Part shown: positions 55,369 to 64,000 of the stretch, one piece after another
How positions within the stretch are numbered: the first letter of the stretch is position 1
Layout: every line of letters starts with the position of its first letter
NCBI GenBank assembly: GCA_949316235.1
Contig: OX438747.1
Span: 1,302,501 to 1,366,500 of the forward strand
DNA: 64,000 nucleotides
From: Oegoconia quadripuncta
Lineage: Eukaryota > Arthropoda > Insecta > Lepidoptera > Autostichidae
Direction of reading: 5' to 3'
Translations under genes and position numbers: made by a program
Notes under the pieces: generated by a model
Databases searched by the model: none
What the model was told of the DNA's origin: nothing
The model's input: the letters and a program-made list of their open reading frames with translations, nothing else

Positions 55369-55636
55369 GTTGTTCCTTTCTTTTAAAATACTATGTTACT
55401 TAGGCAGAGTTATTATTTTTTAGCTATTCTTTCGATTGGCATCATAAAAGTAGGGTGTTTTTTTTTTCACATTTGAGTCGGTTCGATTCCCAGCCGAAGC
55501 AAATAATTTTTAGAAAATCTATGAATGCAGAATTACTAACTTTTAAAAATAACATAAAGTCTTCTTTGAGCAAAATTCACTATCTACGATATTTAAGGTA
55601 CTTCCCCTTCATGTCCCATAACTTTGGGACGCCCTG
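55369..55636. repeat. right terminal inverted repeat of the mariner element
   Basis: 268 bp, reverse complement of the left repeat. It includes a perfect Pol III B-box-like GGTTCGATTCC at 55480-55490. Confidence 0.9.
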
Positions 55637-56170
55637 TATATATGACAGTATAATGTATGTACGCAAAAATATATGCCTATTTCGCAAACATTCTGATAAT
55701 CATAATTTGAATACTAGAAACAAAAATAAAATTGAAATTCCACAATTTAGACTTAGCAAGGTGAGCACATCCTTTGTGGGACACAGCATACGCTTTTACA
55801 ATAAAATACCAGAACATGTATTGAGTTTAACAGAGCAGAAATTTAAACGCCACATTAAAGAAACTCTGTGTAAGAAGGGTTATTACAGGATAGATGATTA
55901 TTTAGGCGATAAGGAGGTCTGGTGTTAGCTGGTTGTTATGTTAATTGCTATTGTTTTGTAATATGTAATATAATATGTAGTATTGTTGTAAGGATGGAGA
56001 CTAGTTGAAAAGATGTGTTGTTGCGGAGTTTCTTGTCGCTTCTTCTCCCTAACCATAACACCTTGTGAAGCGATGTAGTTAAAAAAAGAAAAATAGCATG
56101 TTGACTTTCAATAAGTGATATTTTTGTATCCTACATTGAATAAAATATTTTTGATTTTGATTTTGATTTT
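55637..56170 (+). pseudogene. Jockey-like LINE, RT C-terminal part 2 and 3' UTR
   Basis: After the mariner the LINE frame resumes (YDSIMYVRKNICLF, KVSTSFVGHSIRFYNKIPEH, KGYYRIDDYLGDKEVW) to the TAG at 55926-55928. It is followed by a 3' UTR with GGAGTTTCTTGTCGCTTCTT, TTGAATAAAATATTTTTGAT and a (TTTTGA)n tail to about 56170. This is the distal half of the element at 53086-53513. Confidence 0.85.
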
Positions 56171-56640
56171 AGTAGTGCTCTTCTCCCTGTTGATGATGTT
56201 TTTTTTAGCAGTATAAATATGGTTGTTCATATGATAACCATTATATTTAGTAATAAAGTAAAAATTTTGAAAACCGCCGATTTAGAAAAGCATAGACTGG
56301 ATATGAACCGCTCGGTGTAAAAATATTTGACTTAGCCTTTTGGACATACTTTCCGTTTTCTTGTTTTTAATGATTATCTATTTCTGTTGCCTTTTCTCTG
56401 CGAGTCAAAGTTCGAAGGTATACAGGGTATACTTGAAATAGTCATATTTAATCATCATATCATATCAGATCATACATAATACATTTTCCGCCTTATTCAT
56501 AAAAATCTACAAATGCTTTATCATCCTGTTTTAGTTAAAGTTAGTTTTTGTCTCTGTCATTCATAAGGAAATATTGTAATGAAAGAAAGTGACAAAACAT
56601 ATTTTGACTAAAACAAGCTTATAAAGAGTTTGTAAATTTT
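56171..56640. other. no gene recognised
   Basis: AT-rich sequence, no assigned repeat family. Confidence 0.35.
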
Positions 56641-56645
56641 TTTAG

Positions 56646-57059
56646 TTACACACTAACCTTTTTCAAAATCGGTTCAGACGTATATTTGTAGTACGGGGTC
56701 ATGGTATTAGGTTTTAATTTGTGTTTTTTAGCAAGTGTTTGGTGAAGAATGTTTGTTATTTTGTTATGCCTATGTATGTAGTCTGTTTGAACGAGGTTAG
56801 GACATGCTCCAGTTATATGCTGTATGTTTTCAGGGTGGTTATGACATTTGAGGCATCGGTCGTCAGTAATTGTTGGGTCTTTGATTATATGTTGTCTATA
56901 GTTTCTTGTATTAATTATTTGATCCTGAATTGCAATCATGAAGTCTTCAGTCTCTGGGAATAGAGATCCAATAGAAAGCCACTTGTTGGACGCAATAGAA
57001 TCAATGTGGGGTCGTTCTGGGTCGTGTAGCTGCCGACCTGTAAGACTTTGTTTTTCCAT
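56646..57059 (-). pseudogene. LINE pol C-terminus with zinc-knuckle-like CCHC motif
   Basis: Minus-strand frame of 137 codons, open and ending at the stop near 56646. It contains KWLSIGSLFPETEDFMIAIQ, DQIINTRNYRQHIIKDP, then CLKCHNHPENIQHITGAC (C-x2-C...H-x4-C) and TDYIHRHNKITNILHQTLAK. This is the C-terminal region of an insect non-LTR element, after the RT domain. The clade is uncertain (R2/R4/Dong-like or similar). The upstream RT is missing and the right side is bordered by a SINE-1 tail at 57098-57168. No catalytic residues are present. Confidence 0.65.
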
Positions 57060-57097
57060 TGCTCAATTTTATTTCTTTGCATATTATATAAGTCTTT

Positions 57098-57168
57098 CCG
57101 GGTCAGTACGCTTTAAAATCAGGTGTGATTGAGATCAAGCGCTAACCAGTTGTGCATAAAAAAAAATT
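57098..57168 (+). repeat. SINE-1 3' tail fragment
   Basis: TTTCCGGGTCAGTACGCTTT, AAAATCAGGTGTGATTGAGA, TTGTGCATAAAAAAAAAT. Confidence 0.6.
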
Positions 57169-57194
57169 TCAATAATTTCAATAAATCACTTATA

Positions 57195-57390
57195 GGTACT
57201 TTTTAATTTTTAAAGAGTTTTACCCGATTACTCCAGATAAGAGAGTAAGGTTCGGGTAAATGTATGTGGATTTCTATGTTACCTCATGTAGCCTAAGTGG
57301 CTTGTCCGATTTCGAAGGGCAAGGTATTTTATGGTAAAAATCCAATATGGCGCCCGCAGAGTACGAAATTTGCTGTCGGGTTTTTTTTGT
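57195..57390. repeat. ACCCGACA-family repeat copy
   Basis: TTACCCGATTACTCCAGATA ... GTGGATTTCTATGTTACCTC, ATGTAGCCTAAGTGGCTTGT, AATCCAATATGGCGCCCGCA, ending TGCTGTCGGGTTTT. Reverse of the 46-kb copy. Confidence 0.55.
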
Positions 57391-57707
57391 TCTTAAATGG
57401 GTAGGTACTTAAATTGTTATTCTAAATTACTTCAAATTACCTAAATAAGATTTCTTTGACGTTTTTTGCTTTCAAATTTTTATTTCAGACACGGTAGTCC
57501 ATAGGTGTTAGTAACAATTGCTACGCTCAATTTCTATTTAGACTAGTTTATATGAAAATAAATCTATCGATTTATTTTGAAGAAAATTGCCATTCGAATG
57601 TCAAAAGGTAAAGGGTGTGTGTACTGTATATATACTGTACTGCTAATATATAAATTACATTTCTTCTAATAGATCGAACGAATACGCTAATAACATCAAC
57701 ACAATGG

Positions 57708-57866
57708 TCCACCCCGTATCAACCCCCGGGGTCACGCGTGGGGTCAGTCTAGGCCGCGTTCAACGCACGCGGCTCTGTGTCAGCGGGGGACGACGACCTC
57801 GTCCCCCCTCCCCTCTCACGTAGTCCCCTCCCCCGCAGGATAAGCCGGCGGCCCACCCATGATGCG
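57708..57866. other. strongly GC-rich patch of unknown origin
   Basis: Includes CCCCCGGGGTCACGCGTGGG, GGCCGCGTTCAACGCACGCG and CCCCCCTCCCCTCTCACGTA. Base composition is sharply different from both flanks. I see no supported exon. It could be a decayed exon, a piece of another repeat, or a CpG-rich regulatory stretch. Confidence 0.4.
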
Positions 57867-57904
57867 ATCCGTCAATTTAGCTAGTTATCTGGGTCGTCTT
57901 TGCG

Positions 57905-58013
57905 AATTTTAACCATCTCCGCGGGTCAATGTAAACAAATTTTTGTTTACATCACGAACGTCGTGGGTTCCATTCCCAGCGGGGTTTTTAGTACTTGGTT
58001 AGTTGCTAGTGTG
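57905..58013 (+). repeat. SINE-1-type tRNA head
   Basis: AACCATCTCCGCGGGTCAAT, GTCGTGGGTTCCATTCCCAG (mutated B box), then TAGTACTTGGTTAGTTG. Only the head; replaced by RTE-like LINE sequence at about 58014. Confidence 0.55.
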
Positions 58014-58745
58014 TTACCAGTGATGGCTTATGGCACTGAAACATGCTGTCTTACTATGGGTCTCAAAAGAGAGCTCAAAGTCACGCAACGAGCTATGGAG
58101 ACAGCGATGCTCGGCGTTTCATTACGTGATCGAATCAGGAATTAAGAAATCCGTAGGCGAACGAAGGTCACTGACATACCCCAGCTGATCACATGGCTCG
58201 GGGAATTGATGGCCAGTATGGCATTAAAGTTCTCGTGTGGAGACCACGCACTGGCAAGCGCAGCGTGGGACATCGATTCACAAGGTGGACAGAGGCGACA
58301 TAATAAAGGTCGCGGGAAATCGCTGGATGCAGGACCGGTTATTCCACCTAATGCTACTAAAGTATTTCTCCCAGGGGAAATAGATTTCCATTAATTTCTA
58401 CAACTCTAATACAACATGCTTTATAATGTCAATGTAGTAATAATCGTAAATTCACAAACAAAAGTCTTTACGCTGCAGTGCTCCCATCATTTCGATGCCA
58501 AATTTCGTCGCAAATATTAAAATACGATTGTTCCCGTCATAATAGTCTGCGATTAAAAATGACTCAAATTGAGGCTGAACTTCAACTTCACCCAAAGTTA
58601 TAAAGTTTATTTTTTTTAAGCCCACTTTTCTGTTTCTTGCATTATACCATCCACTTTTAATACTATTGAAACTGGAATTTTATGGGTGAGGCCTATGCTC
58701 AGCAGTGGACATACTGTGGCTGATATGATGATCGTGGCTGGGAGG
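58014..58745 (+). pseudogene. RTE-like LINE 3' end, decayed
   Basis: Frames read VMAYGTETCCLTMGLKRELK and TQRAMETAMLGVSLRDRIRN, then, after a TAA, I-R-R-R-T-K-V-T-D-I and further frame-broken pieces (HNKGRGKSLDAGP). This is the characteristic tail of an RTE-type pol (Y-G-x-E-T-x-x-L-T ... M-L-G-V-S-L-R-D-R-I-R-N). At the end, GTGAGGCCTATGCTCAGCAG, TGGACATACTGTGGCTGATA and TGATGATCG form the usual 3' terminus. Several stops; not functional. Confidence 0.75.
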
Positions 58746-59059
58746 AGGGATATTGATAGCTATTAGAGATAGCCAGCCAGGTTTAAAATGAAAGAGCCTT
58801 CTCTCAGAGTGTCATTGACGGCATAGTAACCTTATTGCAAACTGCCGTGGTAGTGTTTCGGCAATATGGAAATGACCGACCACCAATCATATTATTTGAT
58901 TGCGTTTACTGAAGTTAAGTTTCAATCCCGCCTTCACACTCCTCCCACTGTAACTCCTATAAGCTAGGATCAACAGTGGTGGCTCCTGAAAGTGAACAGT
59001 GCCTGCTACCTTAGATTCCAGGCTAAATAAAGAAACAGGGTATGTAGTTGTAAAGTGAT

Positions 59060-59300
59060 TTTTTTTACGATGAACTGGATACGCGTTTGACCACAATCTC
59101 ACCTAATGGGAAGTGACGATGTGGCCAAAGATGCACGGGATCGCAGTAGATGCCTATTCACCCTGCTCTTCAGGGAAGACTGACGCCGGAAGGGAGTTCC
59201 ATGTCTTGGCTTCGCATTATGAACGAGGCGCTAGTTTCCTAGTTCCCCCGTCAGCAAATGGGAGTGAAGCACAGCCCCTTGCTTTCTCATCTACCATGGA
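59060..59300. repeat. retroposon 3' sequence, decayed
   Basis: TTTGACCACAATCTCACCTA ATGGGAAGTGACGATG, GGGAGTTCCATGTCTTGGCT and GAACGAGGCGCTAG recall a LINE 3' region. Short related tails are at 38175-38240 and 45740-45800. Orientation uncertain. Confidence 0.4.
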
Positions 59301-60370
59301 TTGCGTCTAGATACAGGGAGTGGGGTGGTGGCAGAAGGCTTCAGCTAGTAGAGTGATAAGAATGAGAAAATCGTTTGGAAGTTCGGAAATTGTGACAGCT
59401 CGAGACGAGTTCGTAAACGTCGGACGGGCTACTGAATGTAGGTCGTTAAGGATGTCTTCGTCTTCCTCCCTCCAATCTCTACACTCTCACAGAATGTGGT
59501 GTTGATTGTTCGCCGTCACAAAGACCACTGTTTGATGAATCGGCCAATCTAGTGTCAGTCGTTAAAACAGCATTCATTATTTATTATCATAGGTTGCCGA
59601 AATGTTATCTTAATAGGTTAGTCTAAGGTTAATTTAAAGTCTCATTTTAATCAATTCTGTCAAATATCACAATCACACAATACACATACATAACTTGCTG
59701 AAATAAGGCAAGTTTTAATCTAAGTTATTCTCCTTTTAATCTTAGTTAAAGTTCTTTACTATTTAATGTTTATTTCTAACTAAGGATAACATGTTAGCGG
59801 AGACACCTGGCACCGGTATTTTCATATGCATTGGTAAAAATTTTTTTTTTGGATTATGGCTGTCTATTTAAAATAGTGAGTAAGACAGTTTTGGCAAGAA
59901 AATGCCTCCTGTAACACAGTGGAAACTAGTGATGGTGGCAGAAAGTACTGACTCTAAAAGAAATAGCATGAATCATGAAAATGGCCATTATCTTAGATTT
60001 TGACACATGACTTAGATACAGCTCCACATGCAGAGGCTATTGGTACTATTTAAAAAAAAATTGAGAAGATTCGTTTGAAAAATAAATGAAAAGAATGTGC
60101 GGTGAGTGTTTCAGATGCCATTACCAGCCGTCTCCATGATCGAGTCTGCCCCACTGACGCGGTATCACAATGGCATCGCCTCATTAGCATGCGCCCGTGA
60201 CCCGTTGCCCTGTCGGCCTCGCTTACATAAACTGCCTTTTTTTTTTCAATTCAATTCTAAATCGGGCGCAAGAACTACTTATTGCGTGAGCCTTATTTCA
60301 GACTTGTTTCGTTTTCCGGATTTTCTACGTCTGTTTTGATGTTTCAAATGTTGATATTGTTTTTAACTTC
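59301..60370. other. no gene recognised
   Basis: The small frames at 59320-59505 and 60106-60339 lack motifs and splice support. Confidence 0.35.
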
Positions 60371-60399
60371 TTTTTGTGTGTGTGTGACCCACTGATGCC

Positions 60400-60720
60400 C
60401 CTGAAGCTCAATTGGAAAAATTACAAGACCATTATAAGACCTGACACCATGTATGGATCTGAATGTTGGACAATGAAAGTGACGGATGTAAGTAGAATGC
60501 ATGTGGCTAAGATGAGAATGTTAAGATTAATGTGTGGCGTGACTAGAATGGAAATAATCAGGAATGCAGGAAGTCTGACAGTGGCACCAATAACAGAAAA
60601 GATGGTTTGGGCACATTATGAGGAGGAATGAAAGGCACGTAACAAGAGGAGTGCTAAGTATGAATGTAGAGGAATACAGAGGTAGAGGAAGGTCGATGAA
60701 GGTATGAGTATCTAGCCTGC
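60400..60720 (+). pseudogene. RTE-like LINE pol C-terminus
   Basis: The frame reads LNWKNYKTIIRPDTMYGSEC W, then VAKMRMLRLMCGVTRMEIIR N, AGSLTVAPITEKMVW. After a frame change, pieces of V-L-S-M-N-V-E-x-Y-R-G-R-G-R follow. This is a different subfamily from the 58014 copy (M-R-M-L-R-x-M-C-G-V-T-R). It is disrupted and lacks the RT core. Confidence 0.7.
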
Positions 60721-61021
60721 TTGAGGAATGATGTGTGGGAAAATTATGATAATTACTCCGCAACTATTATCTGATTAGAAGGCAGAAGTTGAATCTTCGA
60801 AGTCAAAAAAGTCTATGCTTTGTAGGCACACTTAAAATATTCATAGTTACCGTTCTTAAAAAAAAAACATCGTTTCCCTGAAAGAACAAGAAATTAAAAG
60901 GAAAACTATTTACAACTTAATGACTAATAGTCGAAACACTTATAATATGAACTTATGGTCAGAAATTGTTACGGGCAACTACGGAAATCTACACTGCGCC
61001 TAACCCGACACGCACTTGGCC

Positions 61022-61445
61022 GGTTTTTAATTAGGTCCTTACCTATAAAATTGGCGTTTTGTATGAAGAATTTCATTAAGACTGTTGTCTCCATACAAAC
61101 ATTTTTGATTTTTTTTTGGGAACGGCAAATCCAAATTTAGCTAAACTTTGTGTGTATTATCGGATAACATTAAGTTAAGTATAGGCAGCGTTAATTTTTA
61201 AAAGTAACCGCTTTATAAAAGGTTCAGCGAATCTAAGAAATGATTATGGGAAGCACATGATAAGAGCTCTGTTCAATTTTTTTTTATTATGTGATTTAGC
61301 CCAGAAATTGAAAAATATTTCATGCGAAACCTTGGAAATAATATTCCATTTTGCAAATAAAAAACAAATTTGGATATAGCTTTGAAAATCGCAGGGATTG
61401 GTACATATGATTAACGAAGAAAAAAATCATAGGTAAAGACCCAAT
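61022..61445 (+). mobile_element. Tc1/mariner-like MITE, about 420 bp
   Basis: The left end ATTAGGTCCTTACCTATAAA and the right end (complement of ATAGGTAAAGACCCAATA) form imperfect inverted repeats of about 16-18 bp. The interior (ATTGGCGTTTTGTATGAAGA, ATTATCGGATAACATTAAGT, AGCGAATCTAAGAAATGATT) matches the copy at 38040-38522. Non-coding. Confidence 0.55.
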
Positions 61446-61458
61446 ATATTACCTCCTA

Positions 61459-61516
61459 TTTTTTTTTTTTATGCACAACGGGATTTTGTACTTGACCTCA
61501 ATCACACCTGATGTTA
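61459..61516 (-). repeat. SINE-1 3' end fragment
   Basis: T tract, ATGCACAACGGGATTTTGTA, CTTGACCTCAATCACACCTG and ATGTTACG; then unrelated sequence. Confidence 0.6.
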
Positions 61517-61726
61517 CGAGTAGGGGTTATTTAATCAGAGATTTCTTGATCGATTTGCGTGAGCCTTTTTTATTGTAAAGAGGATAGTCCCGAGGTGATC
61601 CCATTTAATATGTATAAGTACATAAAAACTAAAGCATCTAAATAAATATATATCTTTGTAAATATATCTAAGGCAAAAAAAGGGCATATTAGGTAAGGGA
61701 AATAGAAGGTGTTGGCATAGGTTTTT

Positions 61727-62063
61727 CTTTTTTTTTTTATGCACGACGGGTTCGTACTTGACCTCAATCACACCTGATGTTAAGTGAAGATGAGGTCGAA
61801 GGTGGAAACGTACTGACCCGGAAACCCCAACACATTTGGGGGACTGGCTATCTTATCTCTGACAACCGGAACACAACAATGCTATTAACATTGCTGCTTG
61901 GCGGCAGATTTAGATAAGATGGTGGTAGCTAGCCAGGCGGACATTTAAAATGCCCTACCACCAACCAAAGCGAGTACTTAAACATGTACCCCGCTGGGGA
62001 TCGAACCCGCGACCTCCGAATCGTAAACCCAATGTTGTTTACATTGAGCCACGGAGGCGGTTA
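61727..62063 (-). mobile_element. SINE-1, complete
   Basis: Tail at 61727-61740, full body including GACAACCGGAACACAACAAT and GCTGCTTGGCGGCAGATTTA, B box GGGGATCGAACCCGCGACCT, and head ACATTGAGCCACGGAGGCGG. Close to consensus. Confidence 0.85.
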
Positions 62064-62069
62064 GGTCCT

Positions 62070-63378
62070 ATTGTTAGACTGTTGCATTATAAGAGGTGTC
62101 TGAGTGGTCGAATTTGGAGAGTCGTTGACCAACCGCTTGTAAGGAAGTAGATTGTAGTTCCGACCTCCGTACGGTGCTTGAAGCAAGCGAATGATGCTCG
62201 ATGGGATCGTGTTCGAGATGGTACTCTATTAATAGTACGCGGTTCGAGATTGGTTTTCAAGATAGGAATGAAGGTGAAAATGTACGTTTTTGTATCCGTA
62301 ATGACCTTAGTCATCTTTCAAAGGAAGCATGCTTATAATTAAACTAACGTAACCACTTTAATCGAGAAATACACTCGTCTTATTATTGATATTTTGGAGT
62401 GCTGGACCTCGATTATGTAACCCTCTGACTTGAAGGGTCGATCTCCGTGTTACAACACATTTTTTTTTAAATCCAAGCTTTGTCAAGTAATATATAACAC
62501 TTATACAAAACTATAGTCTTAACCGTGAACGGCAGAGATTGTTCTCGTAACTTCCAGCCTTCTTATCATCTAAATAATCGGGCATCTTTTCACTATATTC
62601 ATATTCTGACGTACTTATATGTAATATTATTATACGTACTTTTTTAAAATATTTACGCTGCAATATACACTAACTACAGACTATAATTATTCATTATTAT
62701 ACTGACGTAGGGTCCGTGCGTCTCTGAGCATTTGGGAGTACTGAAGACCAGCGCTGCGATTCGTCGCATGCATGAGCTGAGTGCGAACCCATTTGTGCAC
62801 GCCGCAACACGTGACATTTTATTTATAATTTGTATTTCTTTTCTTAGCTATAATGTACTACTTGGTTTTTGTTTAGTGTTGTGGATTCATAATAAATTGT
62901 TCCTCTTCTTAAATTTTATAATAGCCATTTGTATTGGCCACTTACTTTCGGAAATAATCGCTGATTTTCCAATCCAAATAGTGTTTAAGTCCGAATGTCT
63001 CCTCACGCAATAATATACCCTTGCGGTTGAAGCACAATCTTGAAATAAGAATTCAGTAAAGACCCTGCAATGGTAGAGCGAAGCGTGGGCTGTGTGGGCG
63101 ACTGCCCACGCCCGACCTTGCGCCCTGGGGGCGGCATTTCATAGTGAATCGGCAAAAAACACCCTGCTTGAATTTATTTAGATTTTCTTATTCCGCGCGT
63201 GAGTGTTAGCGACAGTAACAGTTAGCGACAGTTACTTAATTCCTAGTTATAGGAGAGTGCTAATGATTTGAATTTTGTGTTTAATTTCGAAGGTCTTACG
63301 TGAATAGTTGAATACTTCAGCCTCAATATACAAGAAATTGACAGTGGAGGTATGAGTGTTGATGGTCTGTCCTGTAAA
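62070..63378. other. no gene recognised
   Basis: The open frames (for example 62732-63013, hydrophobic C-terminal half) have no recognised motif. No exon can be supported. Confidence 0.35.
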
Positions 63379-63592
63379 TAAATATCGTTGCACATACAAT
63401 GCCATCTAGTTCCATACTAAGCAACTATAGGCTTGTGTTACCAGATGATTGATAAATACATTTTTTTTTTGTAAATAAATACTTATTATCATTGAAAACA
63501 TCCGTAACTCGGGTACACGTCTCCGTATCATTATACAAACTTATGTCCCTAACGGGATTCGAACCCGCTACCATTTGGCATAGTGGTCAGTT
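63379..63592 (-). mobile_element. SINE family 2, head slightly truncated
   Basis: AATGCCATCTAGTTCCATAC 3' block, body, AACGGGATTCGAACCCGCTA (B box) and CCATTTGGCATAGTGGTCAG, then a T-rich junction. Confidence 0.7.
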
Positions 63593-64000
63593 ACTATTTT
63601 TTTTTTATATTGAAGAGGGGATTGCAACGATTGTAATATCTGCTAATAGAATTACACATGAATAATTATAACCTTTTCGAATTGGAGAGCCCCCAACTAT
63701 TGGAAAAAGTAGTAGCGATTAGCGAAATTAAGCAACGTTTCAGTCCTTGGTCGTTAGTGTCATTTACATATGACTATTCCGTGTTTCGGGGTGCAAGTTA
63801 AATAGTCTAACCCGTAACCTAGTAAAACACTGACTCGTGACCACATCATTTCTACTGGGCCCGTGTGGTGGCTGTGCCCCAGCATCCCACTGCAGTGCTG
63901 CTGTGAAGCAGTCGAGGTGTATAAGTGCTATAATGCATTTCATACGTGTCTTAATAATGATTAAGCGGGGCTTTGTTTGTTGTAAGAGTGAGCACCAATG
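63593..64000. other. no feature recognised to the right edge
   Basis: Apart from a T run at 63598-63606 (TTTTTTTTTA) nothing matches the repeat families above and no exon is evident. Confidence 0.35.

Larger units (their letters stand above)
53516..55636 (+). mobile_element. full-length Tc1/mariner-superfamily transposon, 2121 bp
   Basis: The terminal inverted repeats are about 268 bp (53516-53784 and 55369-55636), beginning CAGGGCGTCCCAAAGTTATG, with TA on both outer sides (53514-53515 and 55637-55638). One open frame of 353 codons lies between them. Near-identity of the two repeats and of the deleted copy at 44548-45412 suggests recent movement. It is inserted in a Jockey-like LINE reading frame; removing the element and one TA would leave that frame open across the junction. 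Confidence 0.92.

Noticed and set aside
55455..55636. Open frame with MFFFSHLSRFDSQPKQ across the mariner right end
   Set aside because: It is translated from the terminal inverted repeat and appears at all four repeat ends; it continues into the LINE frame by chance.
1..64000. CRISPR arrays, bacterial operons or endogenous viral genes
   Set aside because: No regularly spaced identical repeats, no bacterial gene layout, and no viral structural or replication gene beyond retrotransposon pol fragments.

Overview
The window is eukaryotic nuclear DNA, most likely from a moth or butterfly (Lepidoptera). It is AT-rich, has few and short coding exons, and is packed with LINE 3' ends, tRNA-headed SINEs and small inverted-repeat DNA elements of the kinds common in lepidopteran genomes. 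Nothing bacterial (operons, ribosome binding sites, CRISPR arrays) is present. The species cannot be named from the sequence.

Host genes are sparse. Three minus-strand exons (46958-47032, 43703-43957, 40206-40563) have canonical splice sites and matching phase. They encode part of an acidic, Asn/Gln-rich protein with an LxxLL motif and two IKQE sumoylation-type sites, probably a transcriptional coactivator that I cannot name with confidence. Exon 40206-40563 ends in phase 1 and no following exon is visible, so much of the left 40 kb may be one long intron. On the plus strand, 51841-52135 is a first coding exon that I read as Lsm11, the U7 snRNP Sm-like protein of histone pre-mRNA processing. 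If 47030-47032 is the true start of the coactivator, the two genes diverge from the relatively repeat-poor interval 48.3-51.8 kb.

Everything else is mainly transposable elements. Left edge: the 3' end of a Ty1/copia element. 1-40 kb: many copies of three tRNA-derived SINE families, 3' fragments of CR1/L2-like, Jockey-like and RTE-like LINEs, a composite SINE with a LINE-derived tail (two copies), foldback elements, and MITEs. 40-48 kb (gene introns): an internally deleted mariner-type element, a 494-bp miniature BEL/Pao element with near-identical LTRs and a target duplication, and a MITE inside a SINE. 53-56 kb: a full 2.1-kb mariner-superfamily element with about 268-bp terminal inverted repeats and an intact 353-aa transposase, inserted into a Jockey-like LINE. 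56-64 kb: more LINE 3' ends, SINEs and MITEs.

The most unusual signals are two abutting perfect palindromes (54 and 28 bp) at 33651-33731, the full-length and deleted mariner pair, the miniature BEL/Pao element, and an unexplained 460-bp hairpin at 20896-21355. I see no new multi-gene system. What stands out is the nested-element history, in which sibling copies often serve as empty-site references.
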